NCBI GenBank assembly: GCA_025966175.1
Contig: JAOPVN010000206.1
Location: 1-17,598, forward strand
DNA length: 17,598 nt
Direction: 5' to 3'
Origin: Modestobacter sp.
GTDB taxonomy: Bacteria; Actinomycetota; Actinomycetes; Mycobacteriales; Geodermatophilaceae
Under the pieces are notes generated by a model. The model did no database searches, was not told where the DNA came from, and was given only the letters and a program-made list of their open reading frames with translations. Of this stretch, positions 1 through 6,747 are shown piece after piece (within the stretch, counting starts at the first letter, position 1; each line of letters starts with the position of its first letter). Made by a program: the position numbers and the translations under genes.

Positions 1-120
1 GCCTCCCGCGAGACGGTGAACAAGGCGCTGGCCGACTTCGTGCACCGCGGCTGGATCCAGCTTCAGGGCAAGTCCGTCGTCGTCCTGGACGAGGACCGGC
101 TGCGCCGCCGCGCGAGGTAA
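1..120 (+). CDS. crp: Crp/Fnr-family transcriptional regulator, C-terminal end (partial)
   Basis: Only the last 39 codons are present; the gene begins upstream of the window. The visible protein contains SRETVNKALADF, the recognition-helix region of the winged helix-turn-helix of cAMP-receptor-type regulators, then a short wing (GWIQLQGKSVVVLD) and an Arg-rich tail. The stretch closely resembles the C-terminus of mycobacterial CRP (Rv3676) as I remember it. Known role of the family: cytoplasmic dimeric DNA-binding protein, with cAMP bound by the N-terminal domain, which cannot be seen here. The neighbours (NUDIX, RidA-like, DUF4177, paired ArsA-like ATPases) match the gene order around crp in mycobacteria, which supports the call. 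A strong hairpin follows 12 bases after the stop. Confidence 0.82.
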   Translation, partial: ASRETVNKALADFVHRGWIQLQGKSVVVLDEDRLRRRAR

Positions 121-132
121 GCCCTCAATGCC

Positions 133-171
133 CAGCGAGGCCCCGATCCGAACCGGAGCGGGGCCTCGCTG
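133..171. terminator. Strong hairpin between convergent crp and NUDIX genes
   Basis: A perfect 13-bp inverted repeat (CAGCGAGGCCCCG at 133-145, its complement at 159-171) encloses a 13-base loop. It lies just after the crp stop and before the end of the minus-strand NUDIX gene, so it could serve both directions. No long U tract follows on either side, as is common for high-GC actinobacterial terminators. The function is inferred from position and stem strength. Confidence 0.7.
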
Positions 172-305
172 CGTTGGCAGTGTTGCGGATTCCGAGCGCA
201 GCGAGGGTGGCCCGGTCGCGGGGCCCGCAGGGTCCCCGACCGGGACCGGAGAAGCGGCTCAGCGCAACCGACACCGGCACCTGGCTGCGGTGTGATCCGT
301 CAGGA

Positions 306-1112
306 TCACGATGGAAGTGGCACGACCATCCGGATCCGGCAGCCGTCGGGCAGCACCGCGTAGTTGCCGTCCTCCGTCTGCTCGAAGGTGGGGATGATCG
401 GCTCCAGCGGCGCTGGTGGCGACCCCGCGAGCGCGGCCGCGACGTCGGGGAACGGCTCGAGCTGGCCGAGGGTGTGGATGGTCGGCGGCAGCATCGGCCG
501 AGTGCCCCCGGCGTGCTCCTGCAGCGCGGCGGCGGGTGTCGTCCAGACCGCCTCGTCGGCCTCGCCCGAGACGTCGCGCGCCTCCTGCCCGGCGGGCAGC
601 AGGGCGGCGAAGAACTTGGTGTCGTAGCGGCGGCGCTCCCGCGGCGGCGTGATCCAGTGCGCGAAGGGCCGCAGCAGGTCTGCCCGCAGCGACAGCCCGC
701 GGGCAGCCAGCAACTCGGCGAGGGACAGCTCCCGCGCCAGCAGCGCCTGCCGCTGGGCCTCCCAGTCGTCTCCCGAGACATCCGGGACGACGCCGGAGCC
801 GTCGGCGGCCCCGGCGAGCAGCACCCCGGCCTCCTCGAAGGTCTCCCGGACGGCGGCGCACACGAGCTCGCGGGCCAGCCGCTCGTCACAGCCGAACTCG
901 GCGGCCCAGTCGGCGGGCGGCGGGCCGACCCAGGCGAGATCGGTATCGCCGTCGCGGTCGTCGACACCGCCGCCGGGGTAGGCGCTCATCCCCCCGGCGA
1001 ACGGCATCCCCCGCGTGCGGCGGAGCAGGTAGACCTCCAGCCCCGCGGTGCCGTCCCGCAGCAACAGCACCGTCGCCGCCTGCCGGATCGCCCCAGGAGC
1101 CGGCGAACTCAC
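306..1112 (-). CDS. NUDIX hydrolase
   Basis: A 268-residue cytoplasmic protein. The Nudix fold is shown by PGGGVD at about residues 46-51 and the catalytic helix RETFEEAG at 89-96, which carries the metal-binding REx2EE glutamates. As in NUDT19-like Nudix proteins, a longer insertion separates the glycine loop from the catalytic helix. Family members hydrolyse nucleoside diphosphates linked to another moiety (NDP-X, CoA derivatives); the substrate cannot be read from the sequence. The chosen start is GTG at 1112, which overlaps the RidA stop in a GTGA arrangement and therefore implies translational coupling. It is the third gene of the DUF4177-RidA-NUDIX transcript. Alternative-frame ORFs across this region are shadows. 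Confidence 0.88.
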   Translation of the reverse strand: MSSPAPGAIRQAATVLLLRDGTAGLEVYLLRRTRGMPFAGGMSAYPGGGVDDRDGDTDLAWVGPPPADWAAEFGCDERLARELVCAAVRETFEEAGVLLAGAADGSGVVPDVSGDDWEAQRQALLARELSLAELLAARGLSLRADLLRPFAHWITPPRERRRYDTKFFAALLPAGQEARDVSGEADEAVWTTPAAALQEHAGGTRPMLPPTIHTLGQLEPFPDVAAALAGSPPAPLEPIIPTFEQTEDGNYAVLPDGCRIRMVVPLPS

Positions 1113-1579
1113 CTCAACTCGACGGTGAGCTCGACCTCGACCGGGGAGTTCATCGGCAACTCGGCGACGCCCACGGCGGTGCGGGCGTGCTTGCCCACCT
1201 CACCGAACACGCGGCCGAGGAACTCGCTGGCGCCGTTGACCACCCGGGGCTGGCCACTGAAGCCCTCCGCGCTGGCCACGTAGCCCACCACCCGGATGAT
1301 CCGGGCGATCGCGTCCAGGCCGACCAGGTCGTCGATGGCGGACAGCCCGTTGAGCGCGCAGACCTTCGCGTCCGCGGCGGCGTCCTCGATGTCGACGGTG
1401 CCACCGACCTTGCCGGTGCGCCGCAGCCCGCCGTCGACGAACGGCAGCTGCCCGGAGGTGAAGACGAGCTGGCCGGTTCGGATGGCCGGCACGTAGGCGG
1501 CGACCGGGGCAGCGACCGGGGGCAGCCGGACGCCGAGCTCGGCGAGCCGAGCGGTCCAGCTCGGCAGGGCGGTGGTCAT
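1109..1579 (-). CDS. RidA/YjgF/UK114-family protein
   Basis: A 156-residue protein of the Rid superfamily, of the slightly longer actinobacterial type (E. coli RidA is about 130 residues). Visible motifs are FTSGQLPF near residue 40 and, near the C-terminus, ARTAVGVAELP followed by VEVELTVELR. Arg133 sits where RidA proteins carry the arginine that binds the 2-imino or enamine acid carboxylate, so deaminase chemistry is possible, although many relatives have unknown substrates. The ATG start overlaps the stop of the DUF4177 gene (ATGA) and the stop overlaps the NUDIX start (GTGA), making a tightly coupled three-gene operon. The equivalent mycobacterial position is Rv3678c. A much longer open frame extends upstream but is only a shadow of the ATPase gene on the other strand. 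Confidence 0.88.
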   Translation of the reverse strand: MTTALPSWTARLAELGVRLPPVAAPVAAYVPAIRTGQLVFTSGQLPFVDGGLRRTGKVGGTVDIEDAAADAKVCALNGLSAIDDLVGLDAIARIIRVVGYVASAEGFSGQPRVVNGASEFLGRVFGEVGKHARTAVGVAELPMNSPVEVELTVELR

Positions 1580-1752
1580 CGGTTCGAGGGTCGCTTCAGG
1601 TAGGCCACCAGCTGGTCGCCACCGCCGGGACCCTGCAGGACGGTCACCAGCTCCCACCCGTCGACGCCCCAGGAGTCCAGGATCGCCTTGGTGTTGTGGA
1701 TCAACAGCGGGATGGTCGCGTACTCCCACGTACGCCGGGCCGGTTCGCTCAT
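1576..1752 (-). CDS. Small DUF4177-type conserved protein
   Basis: A 58-residue protein read from ATG at 1752. It begins with a short polar leader, then WEYATIPLLIHNTKAILDSW, GWELVTVLQGPGG and a basic tail LKRPSNR. The alternation of a short strand, one amphipathic helix and two strands, with the GWELV motif, is typical of DUF4177-like small proteins encoded next to RidA in actinobacteria. No biochemical role is known to me. It is the first gene of the minus-strand operon: its TGA overlaps the RidA ATG. A TAGCGT -10-like hexamer ends 6 bases before the ATG, suggesting a leaderless transcript with no ribosome binding site. Confidence 0.82.
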   Translation of the reverse strand: MSEPARRTWEYATIPLLIHNTKAILDSWGVDGWELVTVLQGPGGGDQLVAYLKRPSNR

Positions 1753-1758
1753 GCCGCG

Positions 1759-1764
1759 ACGCTA
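1759..1764 (-). promoter_or_regulatory. Candidate -10 element, leaderless promoter of DUF4177-RidA-NUDIX operon
   Basis: On the minus strand TAGCGT matches the actinobacterial TANNNT -10 pattern and lies 6 bases before the ATG at 1752. That spacing would place the transcription start at or next to the start codon. No Shine-Dalgarno sequence is present. No convincing -35 was seen. Confidence 0.5.
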
Positions 1765-1800
1765 GCGCAGCCGGGAGAGGCCGGAGTCGGCCGCCGCTCG

Positions 1801-1806
1801 TAGGCT
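1801..1806 (+). promoter_or_regulatory. Candidate -10 element, leaderless promoter of the ArsA-like pair
   Basis: TAGGCT matches TANNNT and ends 7 bases before the GTG at 1814. There is no Shine-Dalgarno sequence in the gap, so the transcript is probably leaderless. The 61-bp divergent gap therefore holds two back-to-back -10 elements 36 bases apart. Confidence 0.5.
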
Positions 1807-1813
1807 CGCAGGC

Positions 1814-2815
1814 GTGACCGCCGCACCCGGAGAGCAGCCGCCCCTGCGGTGCCACATCGTGACCGGCAAGGGCGGGACCGGGAAGACGACGGTCGCCGCC
1901 GCCCTGGCCCTCTCGCTGGCCGCCGACGGCCGGCACGTGCTGCTGGTGGAGACCGAGGGCCGGCAGGGCATCGCCCAGCTGTTCGACACCCCGCCACTGC
2001 CCTACGAGGAGCGACGGGTGGCCGTCGCCCGGGGCGGCGGGGAGGTGAAGGCGCTGGCCATCGACGTGGAGGCGGCCTTCCTCGAGTACCTCGAGATGTT
2101 CTACAGCCTCAAGCGGGCCGGCCGAGCGCTGCGCAAGATGGGCGCCGTCGACTTCGCCACCGCGATCGCGCCGGGGCTGCGCGACGTCCTCCTCACCGGC
2201 AAGATCAAGGAGGCGGTGACCCGGCGCCGCGAGGGCCGGTTCGTCTACGACGCCGTCGTCGTCGACGCCCCGCCGACCGGCCGGATCACCCGCTTCCTCA
2301 ACGTCACCGGCGAGGTGGCCGGGCTGGCCCGGTCGGGGCCGATCAAGACCCAGAGCGACGGGGTGATGGCGGTGCTGCGCTCCTCCGCGACGGCGGTGCA
2401 CCTGGTGACCCTGCTGGAGGACATGCCGGTGCAGGAGACCGCCGATGCCATCGCCGACCTGACCGCGGCCGGACTGCCCGTGGGGTCGGTGATCGTGAAC
2501 ATGGCCACCGAACCGCTGCTGCCGGCGGCCAGCCTGAGCCGCACGACCGAGGGCCGGCTCACCGGCGCCGACCTGCTCCCGGCGCTCACCGCGGCCGGCG
2601 TGCACGGCGCGGCCGAGGTCGCCGACGGGCTGGCCGCCGAGGCGGTGGAGCACGCGCAGCGCTGGGTGGCGCAGGACGCACTGCGCGGGGACGTCGAGGC
2701 ACTGGGCCGCCCGGTGGTGGAGCTGCCGCTGTCGTCCTCCCCCATCGACCTGGGCTGCCTGTTCGAGCTCGCCGACCGCCTCGAGGACCACCTGCAGACG
2801 GGGGTCGCGGCGTGA
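1814..2815 (+). CDS. ArsA/Get3-like ATPase, first subunit (Rv3679-type)
   Basis: A 333-residue cytoplasmic P-loop ATPase. The deviant Walker A motif GKGGTGKTT occupies residues 18-26 and includes the signature lysine at 19. A switch motif VVVDAPPTG lies at about 148-156, and an HLVTLLEDMPVQE-type segment appears in the middle. Known family role: dimeric ATP-driven anion-pump subunits or Get3-like chaperones; in mycobacteria the homologous pair Rv3679-Rv3680 acts as a two-component Get3-like ATPase. The GTG start is supported by the adjacent -10 element and by the P-loop falling close to the N-terminus. It overlaps the next ATPase gene by 4 bases (GTGA), consistent with a heteromeric complex made in fixed proportion. 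No arsenical-resistance genes are nearby, so arsenite transport is unlikely. Confidence 0.88.
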   Translation: MTAAPGEQPPLRCHIVTGKGGTGKTTVAAALALSLAADGRHVLLVETEGRQGIAQLFDTPPLPYEERRVAVARGGGEVKALAIDVEAAFLEYLEMFYSLKRAGRALRKMGAVDFATAIAPGLRDVLLTGKIKEAVTRRREGRFVYDAVVVDAPPTGRITRFLNVTGEVAGLARSGPIKTQSDGVMAVLRSSATAVHLVTLLEDMPVQETADAIADLTAAGLPVGSVIVNMATEPLLPAASLSRTTEGRLTGADLLPALTAAGVHGAAEVADGLAAEAVEHAQRWVAQDALRGDVEALGRPVVELPLSSSPIDLGCLFELADRLEDHLQTGVAA

Positions 2816-4026
2816 CCGCGCCACGGCGTCACGCACTGGCGCCCGCACTGGACCTGGCCGCCCTGGTCGCCGACCGGGACACCCGGATCATCGTGTGCTG
2901 CGGCTCCGGGGGCGTGGGCAAGACGACGACGTCGGCGGCGCTGGCCCTGGCGGCAGCCGAGGCGGGCCGGCAGGTCGTCGTCCTCACCATCGACCCGGCG
3001 CGCCGGCTGGCCCAGTCCCTCGGCCTGGTGGAGCTGGACAACGAGCCGCGGGTGGTCGAGACCCCGGGGGCCCCGGGTGAGCTCTCCGCGATGATGCTGG
3101 ACATGAAGCGGACGTTCGACGACGTCGTGTCCGCGCACTCGACGCCCGAGCGGGCCGAGCAGATCTTCGCCAACCCCTTCTACCAGGCGCTGTCCTCGTC
3201 CTTCGCCGGGACGCAGGAGTACATGGCCATGGAGAAGCTGGGCCAGCTGCGGGCCAGCGAGCGGTGGGATCTGGTCATCGTCGACACCCCGCCGTCCCGC
3301 TCGGCGCTGGACTTCCTGGACGCCCCCAACCGGATGAGCCGGTTCCTCGACGGCACCATGATCCGGCTGCTGACCGCGCCGGCGCGGGCCGGCGGGCGGG
3401 CCGGGGTCCGCCTGGTGGGCGCGGGCTTCATGCTGTTCAGCCGGATCATCAGCAAGGTCCTCGGCGGGCAGCTGCTCAACGACATCTCCGCGTTCGTCTC
3501 CGCGCTGGACACCATGTTCGGCGGGTTCCGTGAGCGGGCGACGGCGACCTACGAGCTGCTCCGCCAGCCCGGCACGTCCTTCGTCGTGGTGGCCGCCCCG
3601 GAACCCGACGCGCTGCGCGAGGCCTCCTACTTCGTCGACCGGTTGTCCTCGGAGGGGATGCCGCTGGCCGGGCTGGTGATCAACCGCACGCACCCGCCGG
3701 CGACGACGGCCCTGTCGGCCACCCGCGCCGAGGCCGCCGCCGAGGCGGTCGCCGAGACCGGGGGCAAGGGCGCGAAGTTGGTCGCCGGGGCACTGCGGGT
3801 GCACGCCGAGCGGATGACCGTGGCGACCCGCGAGCAGCGGCTGGCCGACCGGTTCACCAGCGCCCACCCCGAGGTGCGGGTGCGCACCGTGCCGGCCGCC
3901 GCCGGCGACGTGCACGACCTGGACGGGCTGCGGGTCATGGGCGAGGCGCTGCTGGCGCACGAGGACGACACCGGCACCGGCACGCCGCGCAGCCGGGTGC
4001 TGCCCGCCCGCGCCCAGGCGGTCTGA
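2812..4026 (+). CDS. ArsA/Get3-like ATPase, second subunit (Rv3680-type)
   Basis: A 404-residue P-loop ATPase paired with the preceding gene. The Walker A is GSGGVGKTTT at residues 31-40, so the usual signature lysine is replaced by Ser32 while the partner keeps it. LTIDPARRLAQSLGL follows, and VIVDTPPSRSALDFL is the switch region. These are ArsA-family motifs. The middle (about residues 175-250) is a hydrophobic, helical stretch, the place where Get3-like proteins hold a client-binding groove. The start is the GTG overlapping the previous stop; the open frame extends far upstream but that part is a shadow. The gene stops 7 bases before a damaged convergent gene, at the left edge of the accessory island. 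A partial second allele of this gene lies at 7265-7731. Confidence 0.88.
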   Translation: MTAPRRHALAPALDLAALVADRDTRIIVCCGSGGVGKTTTSAALALAAAEAGRQVVVLTIDPARRLAQSLGLVELDNEPRVVETPGAPGELSAMMLDMKRTFDDVVSAHSTPERAEQIFANPFYQALSSSFAGTQEYMAMEKLGQLRASERWDLVIVDTPPSRSALDFLDAPNRMSRFLDGTMIRLLTAPARAGGRAGVRLVGAGFMLFSRIISKVLGGQLLNDISAFVSALDTMFGGFRERATATYELLRQPGTSFVVVAAPEPDALREASYFVDRLSSEGMPLAGLVINRTHPPATTALSATRAEAAAEAVAETGGKGAKLVAGALRVHAERMTVATREQRLADRFTSAHPEVRVRTVPAAAGDVHDLDGLRVMGEALLAHEDDTGTGTPRSRVLPARAQAV

Positions 4027-4033
4027 CCCCGGA

Positions 4034-4347
4034 TCAGCCGGCCACGGCTCGGACGAGGATGACCAGGCTCGTGACGACGATGACCAGGCCTCCGAGGAGG
4101 AAGCCGGCACCGACCACGCGGGCGCTGCGGCGCTGTCGCTTCTCGATCTGCTCCCGGCGGCCCTGGCTCATGTAGGAGGCGACCATCCGCCACTGCTGAC
4201 GGACCAGCGCGTCGGACAGACCCCGCCAGTCGGTCAGCAGCACCGCGCCCAGCGCGGCCAGGCCCAGGCCGAGGAGGACGCCGACCAGCTGACCGAGCGG
4301 CCCGAGCGCTCGTTGATCAACGCGTCTGCGACCATCAGCCGGATCAC
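4034..4347 (-). pseudogene. Small two-helix membrane protein, apparently frameshifted
   Basis: The minus strand encodes a credible C-terminal part containing two hydrophobic helices (LVGVLLGLGLAALGAVLL and GFLLGGLVIVVTSLVILV) around a charged central segment with RREQIEKRQRR. No ATG or GTG start is available in that frame near the first helix. A GTG at 4347 in a neighbouring frame gives a plausible N-terminus (LMVADALINERSG), overlaps the stop of the upstream ORF as GTGA, and would join the membrane part after a one-base shift near 4275-4300. The length without the shift would be about 104 residues. It could be a native small membrane protein broken at the island edge, a decayed island gene, or a sequencing error. 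The family is not recognised. Confidence 0.4.
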
Positions 4348-4859
4348 GGGGCTCCCCCAGCAGGCCCTGAGGTCCTCGCCGACACCGTGCTCGTCGGGCA
4401 CCCGGGACGCCACGCGTGGTCGGGGCGCCTGTCCAGGACGGGCGCTCCGACCTCGGGTGCACCGGCGCGCAGATCCCGGCGGGCCCGGACGGTGTCCCGC
4501 GGTACGCGGTTCCGCACGTAGACCGCTGCCAGCGCCTCTGCACGGTCCAGCAGCACGCTGCCCGACCTTCTCGACGGACCGTGCTGGGCCAACCGCTCGG
4601 CCACCGCACAGATGCGGACGAGTTCGTTGTCGGAACACGTCACGACCCATGCCGCGGTCTCGGCCTCGCCGCAGGCACGAAGGGCCGTGGAGATCGAGCG
4701 GGTGCTCGTCGTGTACATCGCCCTGCTTTCACACGCGAACACCACCAGGATCACGATTCGATCGAGGTCACGGAAGTACGTCGCAGCGGGCACCGCAGGC
4801 TCCTGCACACTCGCCGCCTCCGCCCACGCACCTCCAGAGTTTGGGCCCCCGCCCTCCAT
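4344..4859 (-). CDS. Hypothetical protein of uncertain reality
   Basis: An open frame of 171 codons from ATG 4859; an inner ATG at 4733 (MYTTSTRSISTAL) is an alternative start. The third codon positions are strongly G/C-rich over most of its length, which favours coding over the opposite-strand frames. No recognisable domain is visible. The middle (ELVRICAVAERLAQ, LLDRAEALAAVYVRNR) could be helical. Towards the 3' end, below about 4440, a neighbouring minus frame has even better codon bias, so the gene may itself be frameshifted into the following membrane-protein ORF. No function can be offered. Confidence 0.3.
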   Translation of the reverse strand: MEGGGPNSGGAWAEAASVQEPAVPAATYFRDLDRIVILVVFACESRAMYTTSTRSISTALRACGEAETAAWVVTCSDNELVRICAVAERLAQHGPSRRSGSVLLDRAEALAAVYVRNRVPRDTVRARRDLRAGAPEVGAPVLDRRPDHAWRPGCPTSTVSARTSGPAGGAP

Positions 4860-4909
4860 TGACGTCGCCCGTCAGTCAGCCTGGCGACGACGTCAAGATG
4901 CTCGGCCAG

Positions 4910-5290
4910 CTACACGGGTGCCGCCACCCTCAGCGGATCAGTCGCGTGGGTCGAGGCGCACCCTGGCGGAGAGAGCAATACCAGTGTTCGCCAGTGCAAG
5001 AGGGCGAGTGACGGGTCGCCGCTCGCGGTGTTGAGCGCCGTCGTGTAACCGGCGGCGATTTCTTGCTTTCCCTTTTTGAAGCCCACGAGATTCAACGCTA
5101 TACCGACGGTGAGGCTCAGAAGAGCCAGTGCCCCGCATGTGGCCAGCCACGTCGTAACACCGCCGGGAAAGTGACTCTCGAACGCTGCCGTCATGCCGAG
5201 CAGTGCCGCAAGAACTTCGCCGCACACGCCTTGGAGCACGAGCATGGTCGACGACCGCCCCGGCAATGGCGAGCGATTTGCCTCAGTCAT
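4910..5290 (-). CDS. Small membrane protein, candidate immunity protein (left cassette)
   Basis: A 126-residue protein starting at ATG 5290, chosen because a near-perfect AGGAGGGGG ribosome site lies 3 bases upstream. Two hydrophobic stretches span about residues 16-37 and 48-70, followed by a basic FKKGKQE segment, the motif GYTT at 81-84, then DPSLALLHWRTLVLL near the C-terminus. The same layout (AFES/AFEA-type helix end, FPGG/LPGR turn, E..GYTT, DP-L..RTL.-L..PG) occurs in the protein at 8722-9105, so the two are paralogues. Both lie about 12 bases after the 3' end of an Rhs gene. A small membrane protein directly after a variable Rhs C-terminus is the classical position for an immunity protein; that role is inference. 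Its partner Rhs gene is broken, so it would be an orphan immunity gene. Confidence 0.72.
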   Translation of the reverse strand: MTEANRSPLPGRSSTMLVLQGVCGEVLAALLGMTAAFESHFPGGVTTWLATCGALALLSLTVGIALNLVGFKKGKQEIAAGYTTALNTASGDPSLALLHWRTLVLLSPPGCASTHATDPLRVAAPV

Positions 5291-5293
5291 GAA

Positions 5294-5302
5294 CCCCCTC
5301 CT
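5294..5302 (-). promoter_or_regulatory. Ribosome binding site of left candidate immunity gene
   Basis: AGGAGGGGG on the minus strand, 3 bases before the ATG at 5290. It decides the start in favour of MTEANRS over the longer ORF. Its last base coincides with the stop of the decayed Rhs reading frame, so the two genes were translationally close. Confidence 0.75.
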
Positions 5303-6351
5303 CAGCAAGCGTATGCCGGATATCCGGTCGCTCCAGGCCTCACCGTTCCCGATGGGGTGCGGCGACTGGCGGCTACGTTCCCGTGCGCCACCTCTCCCTC
5401 ACCTCTCTCGTCCTCGAACAGCTCTGCAGCGCCGTTGACTGTCCCAGCAAACCCGAGCGCCGCCCCGACCATGTCCCCTATCTCCGCTACTTCACGGCGA
5501 TGGGCGCAATTCTCCCAAGGGCTCGGAGCAGTGGCCCGACAGAACCCAAGGCCACCGTAGCCACGCCGATCCCACACTGAGCATTCACCTTCGTAGTGCA
5601 GTCGATGGCCGCGGCGCCGACTCCGGTGACTATGGAGATGCCCTCGGCGGCCAGAGCAAAGCCTTGCGCGCCGGAACAAAGGCCAAACCGATAGCAGTAG
5701 CGCCGGCAATCGTACTGACGCCCCCCAGAAGGGGGCCCGCCAATCCCTTCCATGAGAGGAGGCCTAATGGGCCCATAGCGTTGAGCGGATTCCCTCCGGT
5801 GTAGCCGTACGCCACCAGCGTGCTTGCGACCAGAGGATCTATGGTGAGGAACTGGCCAGTTGACGGGTCGTAGTAACGGGCCCGCAGGTAGATGAACGTG
5901 ATCTTGGAGTCGGTGTAGCCGGCCCCGAACGGCAGCGGTGTGCTCAGCGAACCGGTGTTCGACATGGTCCTCCCGTACGCGTCGTACGTCCACGCACCTG
6001 CCAACGGTCAGCTCACGCCAGGCGTAGCCGGCCTCGCCCCGACCCAACTCGAGGTGGTAGCCCTTCTCGTCCCCGTATCCGTCGACGGTCTGCACGTTCA
6101 CCACCGTGGTCGGCAGGACCGCGACGGCGACGTACTTGCCGTCCCCAGACAGGCACTGATAGCTGGTCCAGCCCTCCACGTCCAGACCGCCGGGCTGCGC
6201 TGGCGGCGGGCTCGTCAGAGCTGCTAGCCGGGGTTGACGATGCGGTGCAGGCGGGAAGTCCTTGACCTCCAGCCACTAAGGCAGCAACGGCAAGCGTTCC
6301 GGTGAGCGTGTGGACCGCCCACCCGTTGCGCCGCCACACACCCACCGACAT
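5302..6351 (-). pseudogene. Collapsed Rhs/YD-repeat toxin gene (left cassette)
   Basis: Remnant of a gene like the one at 9118-16128. From 6351 (ATG after a TGAAGGG site) it encodes a signal peptide (TLAVAALVAGGQGLPA). A fragment GLDVEGWTSYQC...PTTVVNVQT follows in another frame, then VDGYGDEKGYH...AWRELTV. That is the reverse of the order in the intact protein. At about 6005 it jumps directly to the very end of the RHS core (AGAWTYDAYG, then YLRARYYDPSTGQF, PLGLLSWKG), losing about 2000 codons. The C-terminal domain then continues across two further frameshifts near 5660-5690 and 5495, ending at 5302. The pieces align with the C-terminus of the intact copy (compare ALGFAGTVNGAAE with ALGFVGAVNGIAE). 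It cannot make a functional Rhs shell. Confidence 0.85.
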
Positions 6352-6359
6352 GGCTTACG

Positions 6360-6366
6360 CCCTTCA
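6360..6366 (-). promoter_or_regulatory. Ribosome binding site of the collapsed Rhs gene
   Basis: TGAAGGG on the minus strand, 8 bases before the ATG at 6351. It supports that start as the original N-terminus of the left Rhs protein, placing the signal peptide correctly. Confidence 0.5.
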
Positions 6367-6501
6367 CCCGACCAACCCCGCGCGCAAGCGGGCGCTCACG
6401 CTGCGTGCATGAACCCACTCAGCGCTAGCTAAAGGAAGACCTCGAAGGCTCCTTTGTCTTACCTGTGCGTAACCTGCGAGTTTCCTGCAGACCATTCTAC
6501 C

Positions 6502-6541
6502 TGGGCAAACATCAGATGGCATCGATTGCATTGGGCAAACA
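6502..6541. repeat. Direct repeat TGGGCAAACA x2 in the divergent control region
   Basis: Two exact 10-base copies at 6502-6511 and 6532-6541, start to start 30 bases, close to three helical turns. They lie in the 396-bp gap between the collapsed Rhs gene and the DUF2690 gene. Immediately overlapping the second copy is CGATTGCATT (6523-6532), which also occurs at 16281-16290 in the equivalent gap of the right cassette. The rest of 6352-6747 holds the promoter noted separately and no gene that I can support. Confidence 0.5.
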
Positions 6542-6671
6542 GAAATTGCGCCGGGCAGCGCTACAAGCTCGGAGAAGGCGTTCGTCACAGACCGACGGGC
6601 AAGAGCGCGGAGCCACTCGCCGTGCCACCTGACGCTCGTGTGACTCCTCGCAGTCACACGAGTCCAGCGTC

Positions 6672-6699
6672 TTGACAGGCGCCCTAGTTCTAGTAGAAG
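6672..6699 (+). promoter_or_regulatory. Candidate sigma70-type promoter of left DUF2690 gene
   Basis: TTGACA at 6672-6677 and TAGAAG at 6694-6699, separated by 16 bases. The -35 is a perfect consensus match and the -10 partial. A start near 6706 would leave a leader of about 40 bases containing GGAGGGA at 6734-6740, 7 bases before the GTG at 6748. Confidence 0.55.
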
Positions 6700-6747
6700 G
6701 TCACCAAACCCCCACCACAGAGGGGACCCCAATGGAGGGAACGTCAA

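Noticed and set aside
174..1283. Plus-strand 369-codon open frame over the NUDIX and RidA genes
   Set aside because: Antisense to two well-supported genes, with no recognisable domain.
1580..4110. Very long minus-strand frames opposite the ArsA-like pair, including the upstream extension of the RidA frame
   Set aside because: They are antisense shadows. RidA has a clear ATG coupled to the DUF4177 stop, and the plus-strand ATPases carry full family motifs.
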